The notes beneath the pieces are model-generated. The model did not search any database. It was not told where the DNA came from and worked only from the letters and a program-made list of their open reading frames with translations. Position numbers and translations under genes: made by a program. From Burkholderiaceae bacterium (GTDB lineage: Bacteria > Pseudomonadota > Gammaproteobacteria > Burkholderiales > Burkholderiaceae_C), in assembly GCA_023954035.1 (NCBI GenBank), contig JAMLIT010000011.1, forward strand, positions 17,127 to 81,126: a stretch of DNA of 64,000 nucleotides, in the 5' to 3' direction. Positions 35,719-43,272 of the stretch are shown piece after piece. Each line of letters begins with the position of its first letter. Position 1 is the stretch's first letter.

Positions 35719-38151
35719 ATGTTCCCACAAGACCCGGCATCCCGTGCGCCGCACGGGGCAGCGCCCACGCCATCGGCGTCGCGGCTGCTCGCGCACCTCA
35801 ACGCCGAACAATTGGCCGCCGTCACCGCGCCCCCCGGCCACGCCCTCATCCTGGCAGGCGCCGGCTCGGGCAAGACGCGCGTACTCACCACGCGCATCGC
35901 CTGGCTGCTCTCGACCGGTCAGGCCACGCCCGGCGGCATTCTCGCCGTCACCTTCACCAACAAGGCGGCCAAGGAGATGGTGGCGCGGCTCTCGGCCATG
36001 CTGCCGGTGAACGTGCGCGGCATGTGGATAGGCACCTTCCACGGGCTGTGCAACCGGCTGCTGCGCGCGCACCACAAGGCGGCGGGATTGCCGCAGGCGT
36101 TTCAGATTCTCGATACCCAAGACCAGCTCTCGGCCATCAAGCGACTGTGCAAGCAGGTCAACGTGGACACCGAGCGCTTCGTGCCCAAGCAATTGCAGTA
36201 CTTCATTGCAGGCTGCAAGGAGGAGGGCATGCGCCCCCGCGATGTTCCTGCCCACGACAGCGACGCGCGCAGGAAGGTCGAGATCTACCAGCTCTATGAG
36301 GAGCAATGCCAGCGCGAAGGCGTGGTCGATTTTGGCGAGCTGATGCTGCGCAGCTACGAGCTGCTGCGGGACAACGACGCCATCCGCGCGCACTACCAGC
36401 ACCGCTTTGCGCACATCCTGGTGGACGAGTTCCAGGACACCAACAAGCTGCAATACGCCTGGCTTAAACAGCTCGCCAGCGACGAGGTGGCCGGCCGGTT
36501 CGAGCCCCGCGGCAGCGTGATGGCGGTGGGCGACGACGACCAGAGCATCTATGCCTTTCGCGGCGCGCGCGTGGGCAACATGCAGGACTTCGTGCGCGAA
36601 TTTCGCGTCGAGCGGCAAATCAAGCTCGAGCAGAATTACCGCAGCTACAGCAACATTCTGGACAGCGCCAACGCGCTGATTTCCCACAACAGCAAGCGCC
36701 TGGGCAAGAACCTGCGCACCGAGCGCGGCCCCGGCGAGCCGGTGCGCGTGTACGAGGCGGCGAGCGACCTGCAGGAAGCGCAGTGGATGGTGGACGAAAT
36801 CCGCCAGCTGGTGAAGAACGACGGCGTGGCGCGCCAGGAAGTCGCCATCCTCTACCGCAGCAACGCGCAAAGCCGGGTCATTGAAACCGCGCTGTTCAAC
36901 GCCGCCGTGCCCTACCGGGTGTACGGCGGCCTGCGCTTTTTCGAGCGCGCCGAAATCAAGCACGCGCTGGCCTATCTGCGGCTTTTGGAGAACCCGCAGG
37001 ACGACACCAGCTTTTTGCGCGTGGTGAACTTCCCGCCGCGCGGTATCGGCGCGCGCAGCCTGGAGCTGCTGCAGGACGCCGCCAAAAGCGCGGGCTGCTC
37101 GCTGCACGACGCCGTCACCAGCATGAGCGGCAAGGCCGGCAGCAACCTGACCGCCTTTGTCGCGCAAATCGACGTGCTGCGCGAGCAGACCCAGGGCCAG
37201 CCGCTGCGCGCCATCATCGAGCAGGTGCTGGAAGCCAGCGGCCTGCTCGAGCACTACCGCGCCGAGCGCGACGGCCAGGATCGCATTGAGAACCTGAACG
37301 AGCTCGTCAATGCCGCCGAGAGCTTCGTCATGCTCGAAGGCTTCGGCCGCGACGCCGTCGCCCTGCCGCTCGACGAGCACGGCCAGCCGCTCAGCCAAAG
37401 CCCGGCCAGCCAGGGGCTGGACCCGAACGCGCCGCTGCTGGATGCCCCCCTTCTCAACCCGCCGGGCGTGGACCAGGACACCGGCGAGACGCTCTCGCCG
37501 CTGGCCGCCTTCCTCACGCACGCCGCGCTCGAAGCCGGCGACAACCAGGCCCAGGCCGGCCAGGACGCCGTGCAGCTGATGACGGTGCACGCCAGCAAGG
37601 GGCTGGAATTCGACGTGGTCTTCATCGGCGGCCTGGAAGACGGCCTGTGTCCGCATGAGAACGCCCTCTCCGAGCAGGGCGGCATCGAGGAGGAGCGCCG
37701 CCTGATGTATGTCGCCATCACCCGCGCCAGAAAGCGCCTGTACCTGAGCCACTCGCAGACCCGCATGCTGCACGGCCAGACGCGCTATGCCATCAAAAGC
37801 CGATTCTTCGACGAGCTGCCCGAATCGGCGCTCAAGTGGATCACGCCCAGGCAATCGGCATTTGGTGCAACTGCTTCTTTTTTAGGAGCTGGTAGCGTAT
37901 ATGGAATAAGCGCTAGAGGCCAATTTGGCTTGAATTCTGAGCGCTTTTCCAACCCACCCGTGCCGCCGCAGAAGCAGCCGCTCGCCCACGGCATCGCGGC
38001 CGGCAAGAGCGTGTTCCATACCAAGTTCGGTGAAGGCAAGGTGCTGGCGGTCGAAGGCACGGGCGATGACGCGCGCGCGCAAGTGCGCTTTGGCCGCCAT
38101 GGGACCAAGTGGCTGGCGCTGGCGGTTGCGAAGCTGACCTTGGTCGATTGA
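35719..38151 (+). CDS. uvrD: DNA helicase II UvrD (SF1A)
   Basis: UvrD unwinds DNA 3' to 5' in nucleotide excision and mismatch repair. The ATG at 35719 gives 810 residues. SF1 motifs are in order: I (AGAGSGKTRVLTTRI), II (VDEFQDTN), III (GDDDQSIYAFRGA), IV (LEQNYRS), V (VHASKGLEFDVVFIGGLEDG) and VI (RRLMYVAITRARKRLYLSH). The C-terminal Tudor-like segment (VFHTKFGEGKVLAVEG) is kept. Between motif VI and this segment, residues ~714-741 (GATASFLGAGSVYGISARGQ...) come from a copy of the interspersed element; the frame stays open. Confidence 0.95.
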   Translation: MFPQDPASRAPHGAAPTPSASRLLAHLNAEQLAAVTAPPGHALILAGAGSGKTRVLTTRIAWLLSTGQATPGGILAVTFTNKAAKEMVARLSAMLPVNVRGMWIGTFHGLCNRLLRAHHKAAGLPQAFQILDTQDQLSAIKRLCKQVNVDTERFVPKQLQYFIAGCKEEGMRPRDVPAHDSDARRKVEIYQLYEEQCQREGVVDFGELMLRSYELLRDNDAIRAHYQHRFAHILVDEFQDTNKLQYAWLKQLASDEVAGRFEPRGSVMAVGDDDQSIYAFRGARVGNMQDFVREFRVERQIKLEQNYRSYSNILDSANALISHNSKRLGKNLRTERGPGEPVRVYEAASDLQEAQWMVDEIRQLVKNDGVARQEVAILYRSNAQSRVIETALFNAAVPYRVYGGLRFFERAEIKHALAYLRLLENPQDDTSFLRVVNFPPRGIGARSLELLQDAAKSAGCSLHDAVTSMSGKAGSNLTAFVAQIDVLREQTQGQPLRAIIEQVLEASGLLEHYRAERDGQDRIENLNELVNAAESFVMLEGFGRDAVALPLDEHGQPLSQSPASQGLDPNAPLLDAPLLNPPGVDQDTGETLSPLAAFLTHAALEAGDNQAQAGQDAVQLMTVHASKGLEFDVVFIGGLEDGLCPHENALSEQGGIEEERRLMYVAITRARKRLYLSHSQTRMLHGQTRYAIKSRFFDELPESALKWITPRQSAFGATASFLGAGSVYGISARGQFGLNSERFSNPPVPPQKQPLAHGIAAGKSVFHTKFGEGKVLAVEGTGDDARAQVRFGRHGTKWLALAVAKLTLVD
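37875..37940 (+). repeat. Interspersed ~60-bp element, well-preserved copy inside uvrD
   Basis: The copy reads TTTTTTAGGAGCTGGTAGCG, then TATATGGAATAAGCGCTAGA and GGCCAATTTGGCTTGAATTC. It is among the best matches to the consensus and is much more AT-rich than the surrounding gene. Confidence 0.75.
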
Positions 38152-38281
38152 GTCGGCCCTGCATGCAAAATCCCCTTTCTCGAAGCGCGAGCCAGGCTTG
38201 GCTGCTTCGGTGGCCGCGGCGCCGCTGCCTGCGCCGCCCTGCCCAGGCCTGGCGCGCGCTGGATTCATCTGCTGCTATTTC

Positions 38282-39565
38282 ATGAATGCTCCCGCCACCG
38301 TGACCATCTCCGTCGATCAGTTGTGCGTCGGCCTCTACGTGCACCTGGACATGAACTGGCTGGACCACGCCTTTGCCCGCAACAGTTTTCTCCTGAAGAA
38401 CGCCGCGCAGATCGACGCGATCAAACGCATGGGGCTGGAGAAAATCCGCGTGGAGCCGGCGCGCTCTTCGAGCCGCCCCTTGCGCATGCCCGCCCCGGCG
38501 CCCGTGCCCGATCCGGTGGAAAAGGTGGTGCCCAGTGAAGAAGAAAACGCATTGATCAGCGAGAAGAAGGCGCGCATCGACCGAATCAAGGCCGAGCGTG
38601 CCGCGATTGCCCAGTGCGAGAAAAAGTTCGCCAAGGCAGGCACCGCACTCAAGAACATCGAGCGCAGCGTGTTTGCCAGGCCCCAGGAGGCCTTGGCCGA
38701 GGCGGATCAATTGGTGCAGGGCATGCTTGACGATCTGCTGGCAGACAAGAACATCGCCATCCACCTGATGAACGACAAGATCGCCGGCGAGGACGCGTAC
38801 TACCACTCGCTCAACGTGGCGGTGCTGGCGATGATGCTGGCCAAGGAGCTGGGTCTGTCGGCCGAAGACATCAAGGCCACCGGCATCGGCTGCCTGTTTC
38901 ACGACATCGGCAAGGTGGAAATCCCGGCGCGCATCGTGCATGCCACCCTTCCGCTCAAGCGGGCGGAAAAGAATTTGCTGCAGCTGCACTGCCAGTATGG
39001 GCTGAGGATCGTGAGCAAGCTGGGCCTGCCGAAAGCGTCGCTGGACATCATCGGCCAGCACCACGAGGCCATGGATGGCAGTGGCTATCCGGCGCAGCTG
39101 CGCGGTGAACAAATTGCCCTTGCAGCGCGGATTGCCGGCCTCATCAACGCCTATGACAACCACTGCAACCGAACGAATCCCGCCGATTCGCTCACGCCGT
39201 TCGAGGCCTTGTCGACCATGTTCAAGCAGCAACGGCATTTGTTCGACCTGGCGCCGCTGACCATGTTCATCCGCCTCATGGGCGTCTATCCGCCGGGCAC
39301 CCTGGTCAAGCTGTCCGACGACACGGTGGGCATGGTCATTTCCATCAACTCGGGCAAGTCGCTGCGGCCCAACGTGCTGATCTACGACCCCGGCGTGCCC
39401 AAGAACGAGGCCATCATCCTGGACCTGAGCCAGGAACCTGACATCGAGATCAGCGCCAGCTTGAAACCCGGCCAGCTCAGCCCCCAGGCCTACGACTACC
39501 TGAGCCCGCGCAAGCGCATGACGTATTTTCTGGACGCGCCCACGACGGCGCCAAAACCCGCCTGA
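38282..39565 (+). CDS. HD-GYP domain cyclic-di-GMP phosphodiesterase (DUF3391 N-terminus)
   Basis: HD-GYP enzymes hydrolyse cyclic-di-GMP to GMP. The ATG at 38282 gives 427 residues. The N-terminal ~65 residues (VTISVDQLCVGLYVHLDMNWLDHAFARNSFLLKN) are the DUF3391 type that often precedes HD-GYP. The catalytic domain has CLFHDIGKVEIPARIVHA (HD) and HHEAMDGSGYPAQLRGEQI (HH-ExxDGxGYP), so both signature motifs are intact. A coiled-coil stretch (about residues 85-135) links the two. It pairs with the GGDEF and EAL proteins in the window. Confidence 0.92.
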   Translation: MNAPATVTISVDQLCVGLYVHLDMNWLDHAFARNSFLLKNAAQIDAIKRMGLEKIRVEPARSSSRPLRMPAPAPVPDPVEKVVPSEEENALISEKKARIDRIKAERAAIAQCEKKFAKAGTALKNIERSVFARPQEALAEADQLVQGMLDDLLADKNIAIHLMNDKIAGEDAYYHSLNVAVLAMMLAKELGLSAEDIKATGIGCLFHDIGKVEIPARIVHATLPLKRAEKNLLQLHCQYGLRIVSKLGLPKASLDIIGQHHEAMDGSGYPAQLRGEQIALAARIAGLINAYDNHCNRTNPADSLTPFEALSTMFKQQRHLFDLAPLTMFIRLMGVYPPGTLVKLSDDTVGMVISINSGKSLRPNVLIYDPGVPKNEAIILDLSQEPDIEISASLKPGQLSPQAYDYLSPRKRMTYFLDAPTTAPKPA

Positions 39566-39592
39566 CGCCCCGCGCGTGAGCCGCGCAAAGGC

Positions 39593-40441
39593 TCAATCGG
39601 CCGCCGGCGGCGCAGGCTCGGACGCGGTGAGGGCCTGCTCCGCAGCGGGCTCCGGCCGCTCGGGCGGCTCAAAGCAGTCGCGAAAAGTAAAGACAATGGA
39701 GCTGAACAGCATGGCGGCCAGCATCATGGCCAGCGCGACCATGGCGCCGCCCATCACGGCGGGGCCGCTGCCAAGGCCCATGAGCGCCAGCACCGCAGTG
39801 ATCAGGCTCATTGCCACGCCGCCCAGGGCAAACACCGCCAGCCAGCCCAGCCCGTACACCGTGAATGCGCCCAGGTTGCGCACGCAGGCGATGAAGCTGA
39901 AGAACAGGCTTTTTACCGGCGGCACGCCATGCCAGTGCACCAAGCCCGGCGCGTGCCAGAACAAGAGCGACAGCGGCAGGTACAGCACCATGGCCACCCA
40001 CATGGCGAGCTGGAAGTCGCCGCTTTGGGCCACTTCCTGCGTCAGCGGCTCGCCGCCGAGGTAGACCTCTGCGAACTGCCCGCCATCGAACAGGGCCGAA
40101 ATCGCAATGATCAGCAAAAAGCCGGCGGCGTAGAGCAGGCCCAGCACGGCCATGTCGCGCAGGCGCTGTCGGCCCGTGCGAAATGCCACCAGCAGCAAGG
40201 CGGGCGTGGGAAAGCGCCCCTGGCCCGCCTCGGCCGCAGCGACCATCATGGCCAGCGTGGCCGAGGGCAGCAGCATCAGCGCCAGCGCCGGGCCGATGAG
40301 CGGAAACAGGGTGGCGATCGACATCGCCGCCATGGTCATGAAGAACAGGGCGGACAAGGCCATCGGCTGGCGCCAGAAGACGCGAATGCCGCCTTTGACC
40401 CAGGCGATGCCCGTGCGGGCGGGGACGATGTGCAGTTTCAT
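39593..40441 (-). CDS. BPSS1780-family membrane protein
   Basis: The 282-residue product starts MKLHIVPARTGIAWVKGGIRVFWRQPMALSALFF, which is the family's diagnostic opening. Six or so membrane helices are spread over the length, with a Pro/Glu/Ala-rich cytoplasmic tail at the end. The function is unknown in the family. Its start overlaps the thrB stop in an ATGA junction, so the two are probably translated together. This pairing is common in Burkholderiales. Confidence 0.8.
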   Translation of the reverse strand: MKLHIVPARTGIAWVKGGIRVFWRQPMALSALFFMTMAAMSIATLFPLIGPALALMLLPSATLAMMVAAAEAGQGRFPTPALLLVAFRTGRQRLRDMAVLGLLYAAGFLLIIAISALFDGGQFAEVYLGGEPLTQEVAQSGDFQLAMWVAMVLYLPLSLLFWHAPGLVHWHGVPPVKSLFFSFIACVRNLGAFTVYGLGWLAVFALGGVAMSLITAVLALMGLGSGPAVMGGAMVALAMMLAAMLFSSIVFTFRDCFEPPERPEPAAEQALTASEPAPPAAD

Positions 40442-41418
40442 TCAGACAGACAGGTGGAGTCGCACGAGGCGGGCACAAGAGGGTGGGCGACGCGCTGGCG
40501 CAATACGCGCTCGAAATGCTGGGGGTCGTGCGGAGTGAGCACCTCGGCTTCGCGCGGCAGATGCCAGTCCCACAGGCGCGAGATCCAGAAGCGCAGCGCT
40601 CCGGCGCGCGCCATCGCGGGCAGCAGGCTGCGCTCGGCAGCGCTGAGGGGCCGCACGGCCTCATACGCCTGCAGGAGCGCGCTGGCGCGCCGGGCGTCGT
40701 GCGCGCCGGTGGGCAGGTGGACGCACCAGTCGTTCATGCACACCGCCAGGTCGAACAACCAGGTGTCGACGCCGGCAAAGTAGAAGTCGAAAAAGCCGGT
40801 GAGCTGCTCGCCCTCGAACATGACGTTGTCGCGGAACAGGTCGGCATGGACCGGCCCGCGCGGCAGCGCGGCGTAGGTGGGGCTTTGGGCCACGTGGTTC
40901 TGGTAGGCCAGTTCGCTGCGCAGCAGCGCCGCCTGGGCGGGGCCGAGTTCTGGCAGCACCGATGGCGCGGTCTCGTTCCACCAGGCCAGGCCGCGCAGAT
41001 TCGGCTGCTGGCGCTCGAAGCTGCGCCCCGCCAGATGCATGCGCGCCAGCATGTCGCCCACGGCGGCGCAGTGCACGGGCTGCGGCGCGAGCTGGCTGTG
41101 GCCGGCGAGGCGGTTGACCAGGGCAGCGGGCTTGCTGCACACGCTGTGCAGGATTTCACCCTGCGCATCGGCCTGCGGGTCCGGAACCGGAATGCCGGCA
41201 TGCGCCAGGTGCTTCATCAGATGCAGATAGAAAGGCAGTTGCTCGGCCGTGAGCCGCTCGAACAGCGTCAGCACGTACTCGCCCGCCGTGCAGGTGACGA
41301 AGTAGTTGGTGTTCTCGATGCCGCCGGCAATGCCGCGCAACGCCATCAGTTCGCCCAGACGGAGCTTGTGCAGCAGCGCGCTGGCCGCTTCGGGGGAGAC
41401 GGGGGTAAAGACAGCCAT
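40438..41418 (-). CDS. thrB: Homoserine kinase (APH-fold type)
   Basis: ThrB phosphorylates homoserine in threonine synthesis. The 326-residue product starts MAVFTPVSPEAASALLHKLRLGE and has the APH-like features GIENTNYFV (nucleotide loop), LPRGPVHADLFRDNVMFE (catalytic HxDxxxxN, about residues 185-202) and FDFYFAGVDTWLFDLA (the metal-binding Asp). This is the non-GHMP version of ThrB found in Pseudomonas and Burkholderiales. The gene is coupled to the BPSS1780 gene. Confidence 0.92.
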   Translation of the reverse strand: MAVFTPVSPEAASALLHKLRLGELMALRGIAGGIENTNYFVTCTAGEYVLTLFERLTAEQLPFYLHLMKHLAHAGIPVPDPQADAQGEILHSVCSKPAALVNRLAGHSQLAPQPVHCAAVGDMLARMHLAGRSFERQQPNLRGLAWWNETAPSVLPELGPAQAALLRSELAYQNHVAQSPTYAALPRGPVHADLFRDNVMFEGEQLTGFFDFYFAGVDTWLFDLAVCMNDWCVHLPTGAHDARRASALLQAYEAVRPLSAAERSLLPAMARAGALRFWISRLWDWHLPREAEVLTPHDPQHFERVLRQRVAHPLVPASCDSTCLSE

Positions 41419-41513
41419 GGCTCAGGGCGGCACGCAAACTGGGGTTCAAAAAGACGGACGCGCAGCGGGCCTCGGGGTGGGCGCAGCGCGCGGGCAAAAG
41501 GGGCGCGGCCCGC

Positions 41514-41879
41514 TCAGAACTTGATCACGTTCCACACGCGCGGGCCGGTGGTCGATTCGGAGCCATTCTGCGGTCGATTGCGCACGCCGTCGGACGGCAG
41601 CACCTCGTAGGAGGGCATGCTGCCGGCAGCGGGCTGCACGGTGATGCTGCGCGTCTGGCCGCCTATGCGCAGTTCGTCGACTGCGCTGCCCTGGTCCTGC
41701 AGGTGGATGCGTTCCACGCGCTGCTCGATACGCTGCCTTGATTGCTCTGTATTCGATAGCTGATTTGGGTTATCCAGCGTGCGCTGGGTGCCATTTTGAC
41801 TGGTATTTTGGGCAAGCGCGCAGCTGCTGGCGAAAGCCAGCAGCAACACACAGGCGATGGGGTGGGGAGGGGCGCGCAT
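41514..41879 (-). CDS. Hypothetical small secreted protein (121 aa)
   Basis: The product has a signal peptide (MRAPPHPIACVLLLAFASSCALA, cleaved before QNTSQN) and a hydrophilic mature part rich in Gln, Arg, Asn and Ser. Near the end is a YEVLPSDGVRNRPQN-type segment. I do not recognise the family; similar small secreted proteins sit beside polA in other Burkholderiales. The N-terminal half of the mature part (NTSQNGTQRTLDNPNQLSNTEQ) is encoded by a copy of the interspersed element. Confidence 0.6.
   Translation of the reverse strand: MRAPPHPIACVLLLAFASSCALAQNTSQNGTQRTLDNPNQLSNTEQSRQRIEQRVERIHLQDQGSAVDELRIGGQTRSITVQPAAGSMPSYEVLPSDGVRNRPQNGSESTTGPRVWNVIKF
41752..41810 (+). repeat. Interspersed ~60-bp element, copy inside the 121-aa secreted-protein gene
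   Basis: The copy reads TTCGATAGCTGATTTGGGTT, then ATCCAGCGTGCGCTGGGTGC and CATTTTGACTGGTATTTT. The tail matches the intergenic copy at 51837 (GATTTGACGGGTATTTT) very well. It is antisense to the gene. Confidence 0.65.
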
Positions 41880-41934
41880 CGCGCAATTCTAGGCGGCTGC
41901 GCCGGGCGCACCGTGGGCGCGCCGCTTGTCCCGC

Positions 41935-43137
41935 TCAGCGCCCCGCCGCCTCGTCGTCCACCGCCTGCTGCACCGCACGGTAGAAGGCCTCGCGCGCTTC
42001 GCTCGTCGCGCGGTGGCTGGCGCCGGCAGACCAGTTGGCGTTGGAGGCAATCACCAGCTTGCGCTGGGGGTCGATGAAGATGCCCTGGCCAAAGATGCCG
42101 CGCGCGGCGAAGGCGCCGCTGTCGTAGGTCCACCACTGGTAGCCGTAGCCACGTCCCTCCTGCCCGATGGGCGCCTGCTTGCGGGTCGCTTCGGCCAGCC
42201 AGCCGCCCGGCACGATGCTCTGGCCGTTCACTTGGGCGCCATCGAGGATGAACTGGCCAAAGTGGGCAAAGTCGCGCGTCGCGGCCTGAATGCAGCAGCC
42301 GCTGATCTCGTTGCCGGTCTTGGACAGCAGCCAGGTGGCTTGCTGCTCCATGCCCGCAGGGTTCCAGACCTTTTCATACAGATAGTCGGCCAGCGGTTTT
42401 TTCGTCGCCTGCTGCACCAGGATGCCCACCAGATTCGTCTCGCCCGTGCTGTAGTGCCAGCGCGTGCCGGCCGGCGCCTCGCGCGGCAGCTTGCGCATGT
42501 AGCTCACCAGCGCGTCCACGCCGGCTTCGGGTTGGTGGTTGTTGAACTGGGCGACGTCGGATTGGGGGTCGCCGTAGTCCTCGTTCCAGCGCACGCCCGA
42601 CGTCATGGTCAGCAGCTGGCGCACGCTCACGTCGTCATAGGCCGAGCCTTTCATGTCCGGGATGTAGTCGCTGACCTTGTCGTCCATGCTTTTGATGAAG
42701 CCGTCGCGCAGCGCCGCGCCCACCAGCGTGGAGGTGAAGGATTTGGCAACGGAAAAACTCGTCCAGCGGCCGTCCTTGTCGAAATCGAGGCCATAGCGTT
42801 CCACGCGAATCTTGCCGTCCTGCAGGATGACCACGGCGGCGCTGCGCTGGCTGGCCATGTAGGCGTCCAGGTCGATGGGAAGCTTGAGCGGCTCGCCCTG
42901 CGGCAGGGGCTTGGGCGCGCTGCTGGCGGGGATGTCGTGCCACTTGGCCAGCAGTGAAATCCGGTCGAGTGCGCGAAAGGCGGCGTCGCGCTGCGGCACG
43001 CTCCAGAACAGCAGGTCGCGGTTGGTGGGGGCGGTTTTCAGCAGGGCGCGCGTCTCCTTGTCCAGGCTGAACCAGCCGGCTGTGCCGGCAAGAACAAGGG
43101 CGGCGAGCGTCCCCAGGGCGATTTTCTTGATCTTCAA
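41935..43137 (-). CDS. Serine hydrolase, beta-lactamase class C / 6-aminohexanoate-dimer hydrolase family
   Basis: The enzyme is a secreted or membrane-anchored serine hydrolase with 400 residues. I place the start at TTG 43137, which has a GGGGAG ribosome-binding site; no ATG fits, since the frame upstream is only the antisense of polA. A hydrophobic N-terminus (IALGTLAALVLAGTAGWFSL) is followed by the catalytic SVAKSFTSTLVGAAL (SxxK, about residues 128-142) and by RWHYSTGETNLVGIL (YxN-like YST/GET, about 222). Towards the end are GYGYQWW and the FGQGIFIDPQRKLVIASNAN motif. The substrate may be a peptide or amide and cannot be named. Confidence 0.82.
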   Translation of the reverse strand: MKIKKIALGTLAALVLAGTAGWFSLDKETRALLKTAPTNRDLLFWSVPQRDAAFRALDRISLLAKWHDIPASSAPKPLPQGEPLKLPIDLDAYMASQRSAAVVILQDGKIRVERYGLDFDKDGRWTSFSVAKSFTSTLVGAALRDGFIKSMDDKVSDYIPDMKGSAYDDVSVRQLLTMTSGVRWNEDYGDPQSDVAQFNNHQPEAGVDALVSYMRKLPREAPAGTRWHYSTGETNLVGILVQQATKKPLADYLYEKVWNPAGMEQQATWLLSKTGNEISGCCIQAATRDFAHFGQFILDGAQVNGQSIVPGGWLAEATRKQAPIGQEGRGYGYQWWTYDSGAFAARGIFGQGIFIDPQRKLVIASNANWSAGASHRATSEAREAFYRAVQQAVDDEAAGR

Positions 43138-43272
43138 TGCAGTACTCCCCAATAGGTCATGGCAAACGAAATGGCGACCGGCGACATTCAACACGAAGCG
43201 CCGCCCGCACGCCAGGGGAAAAGCCCCTTGATGGCGGCCGCCCGCATCGGCTTCCTGTGCACAATCCGGCGC

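Noticed and set aside
35557-37854. 765-codon minus-strand frame inside uvrD
   Set aside because: It is the antisense of uvrD with repetitive Ala/Gly/His/Val composition and no recognisable motif.
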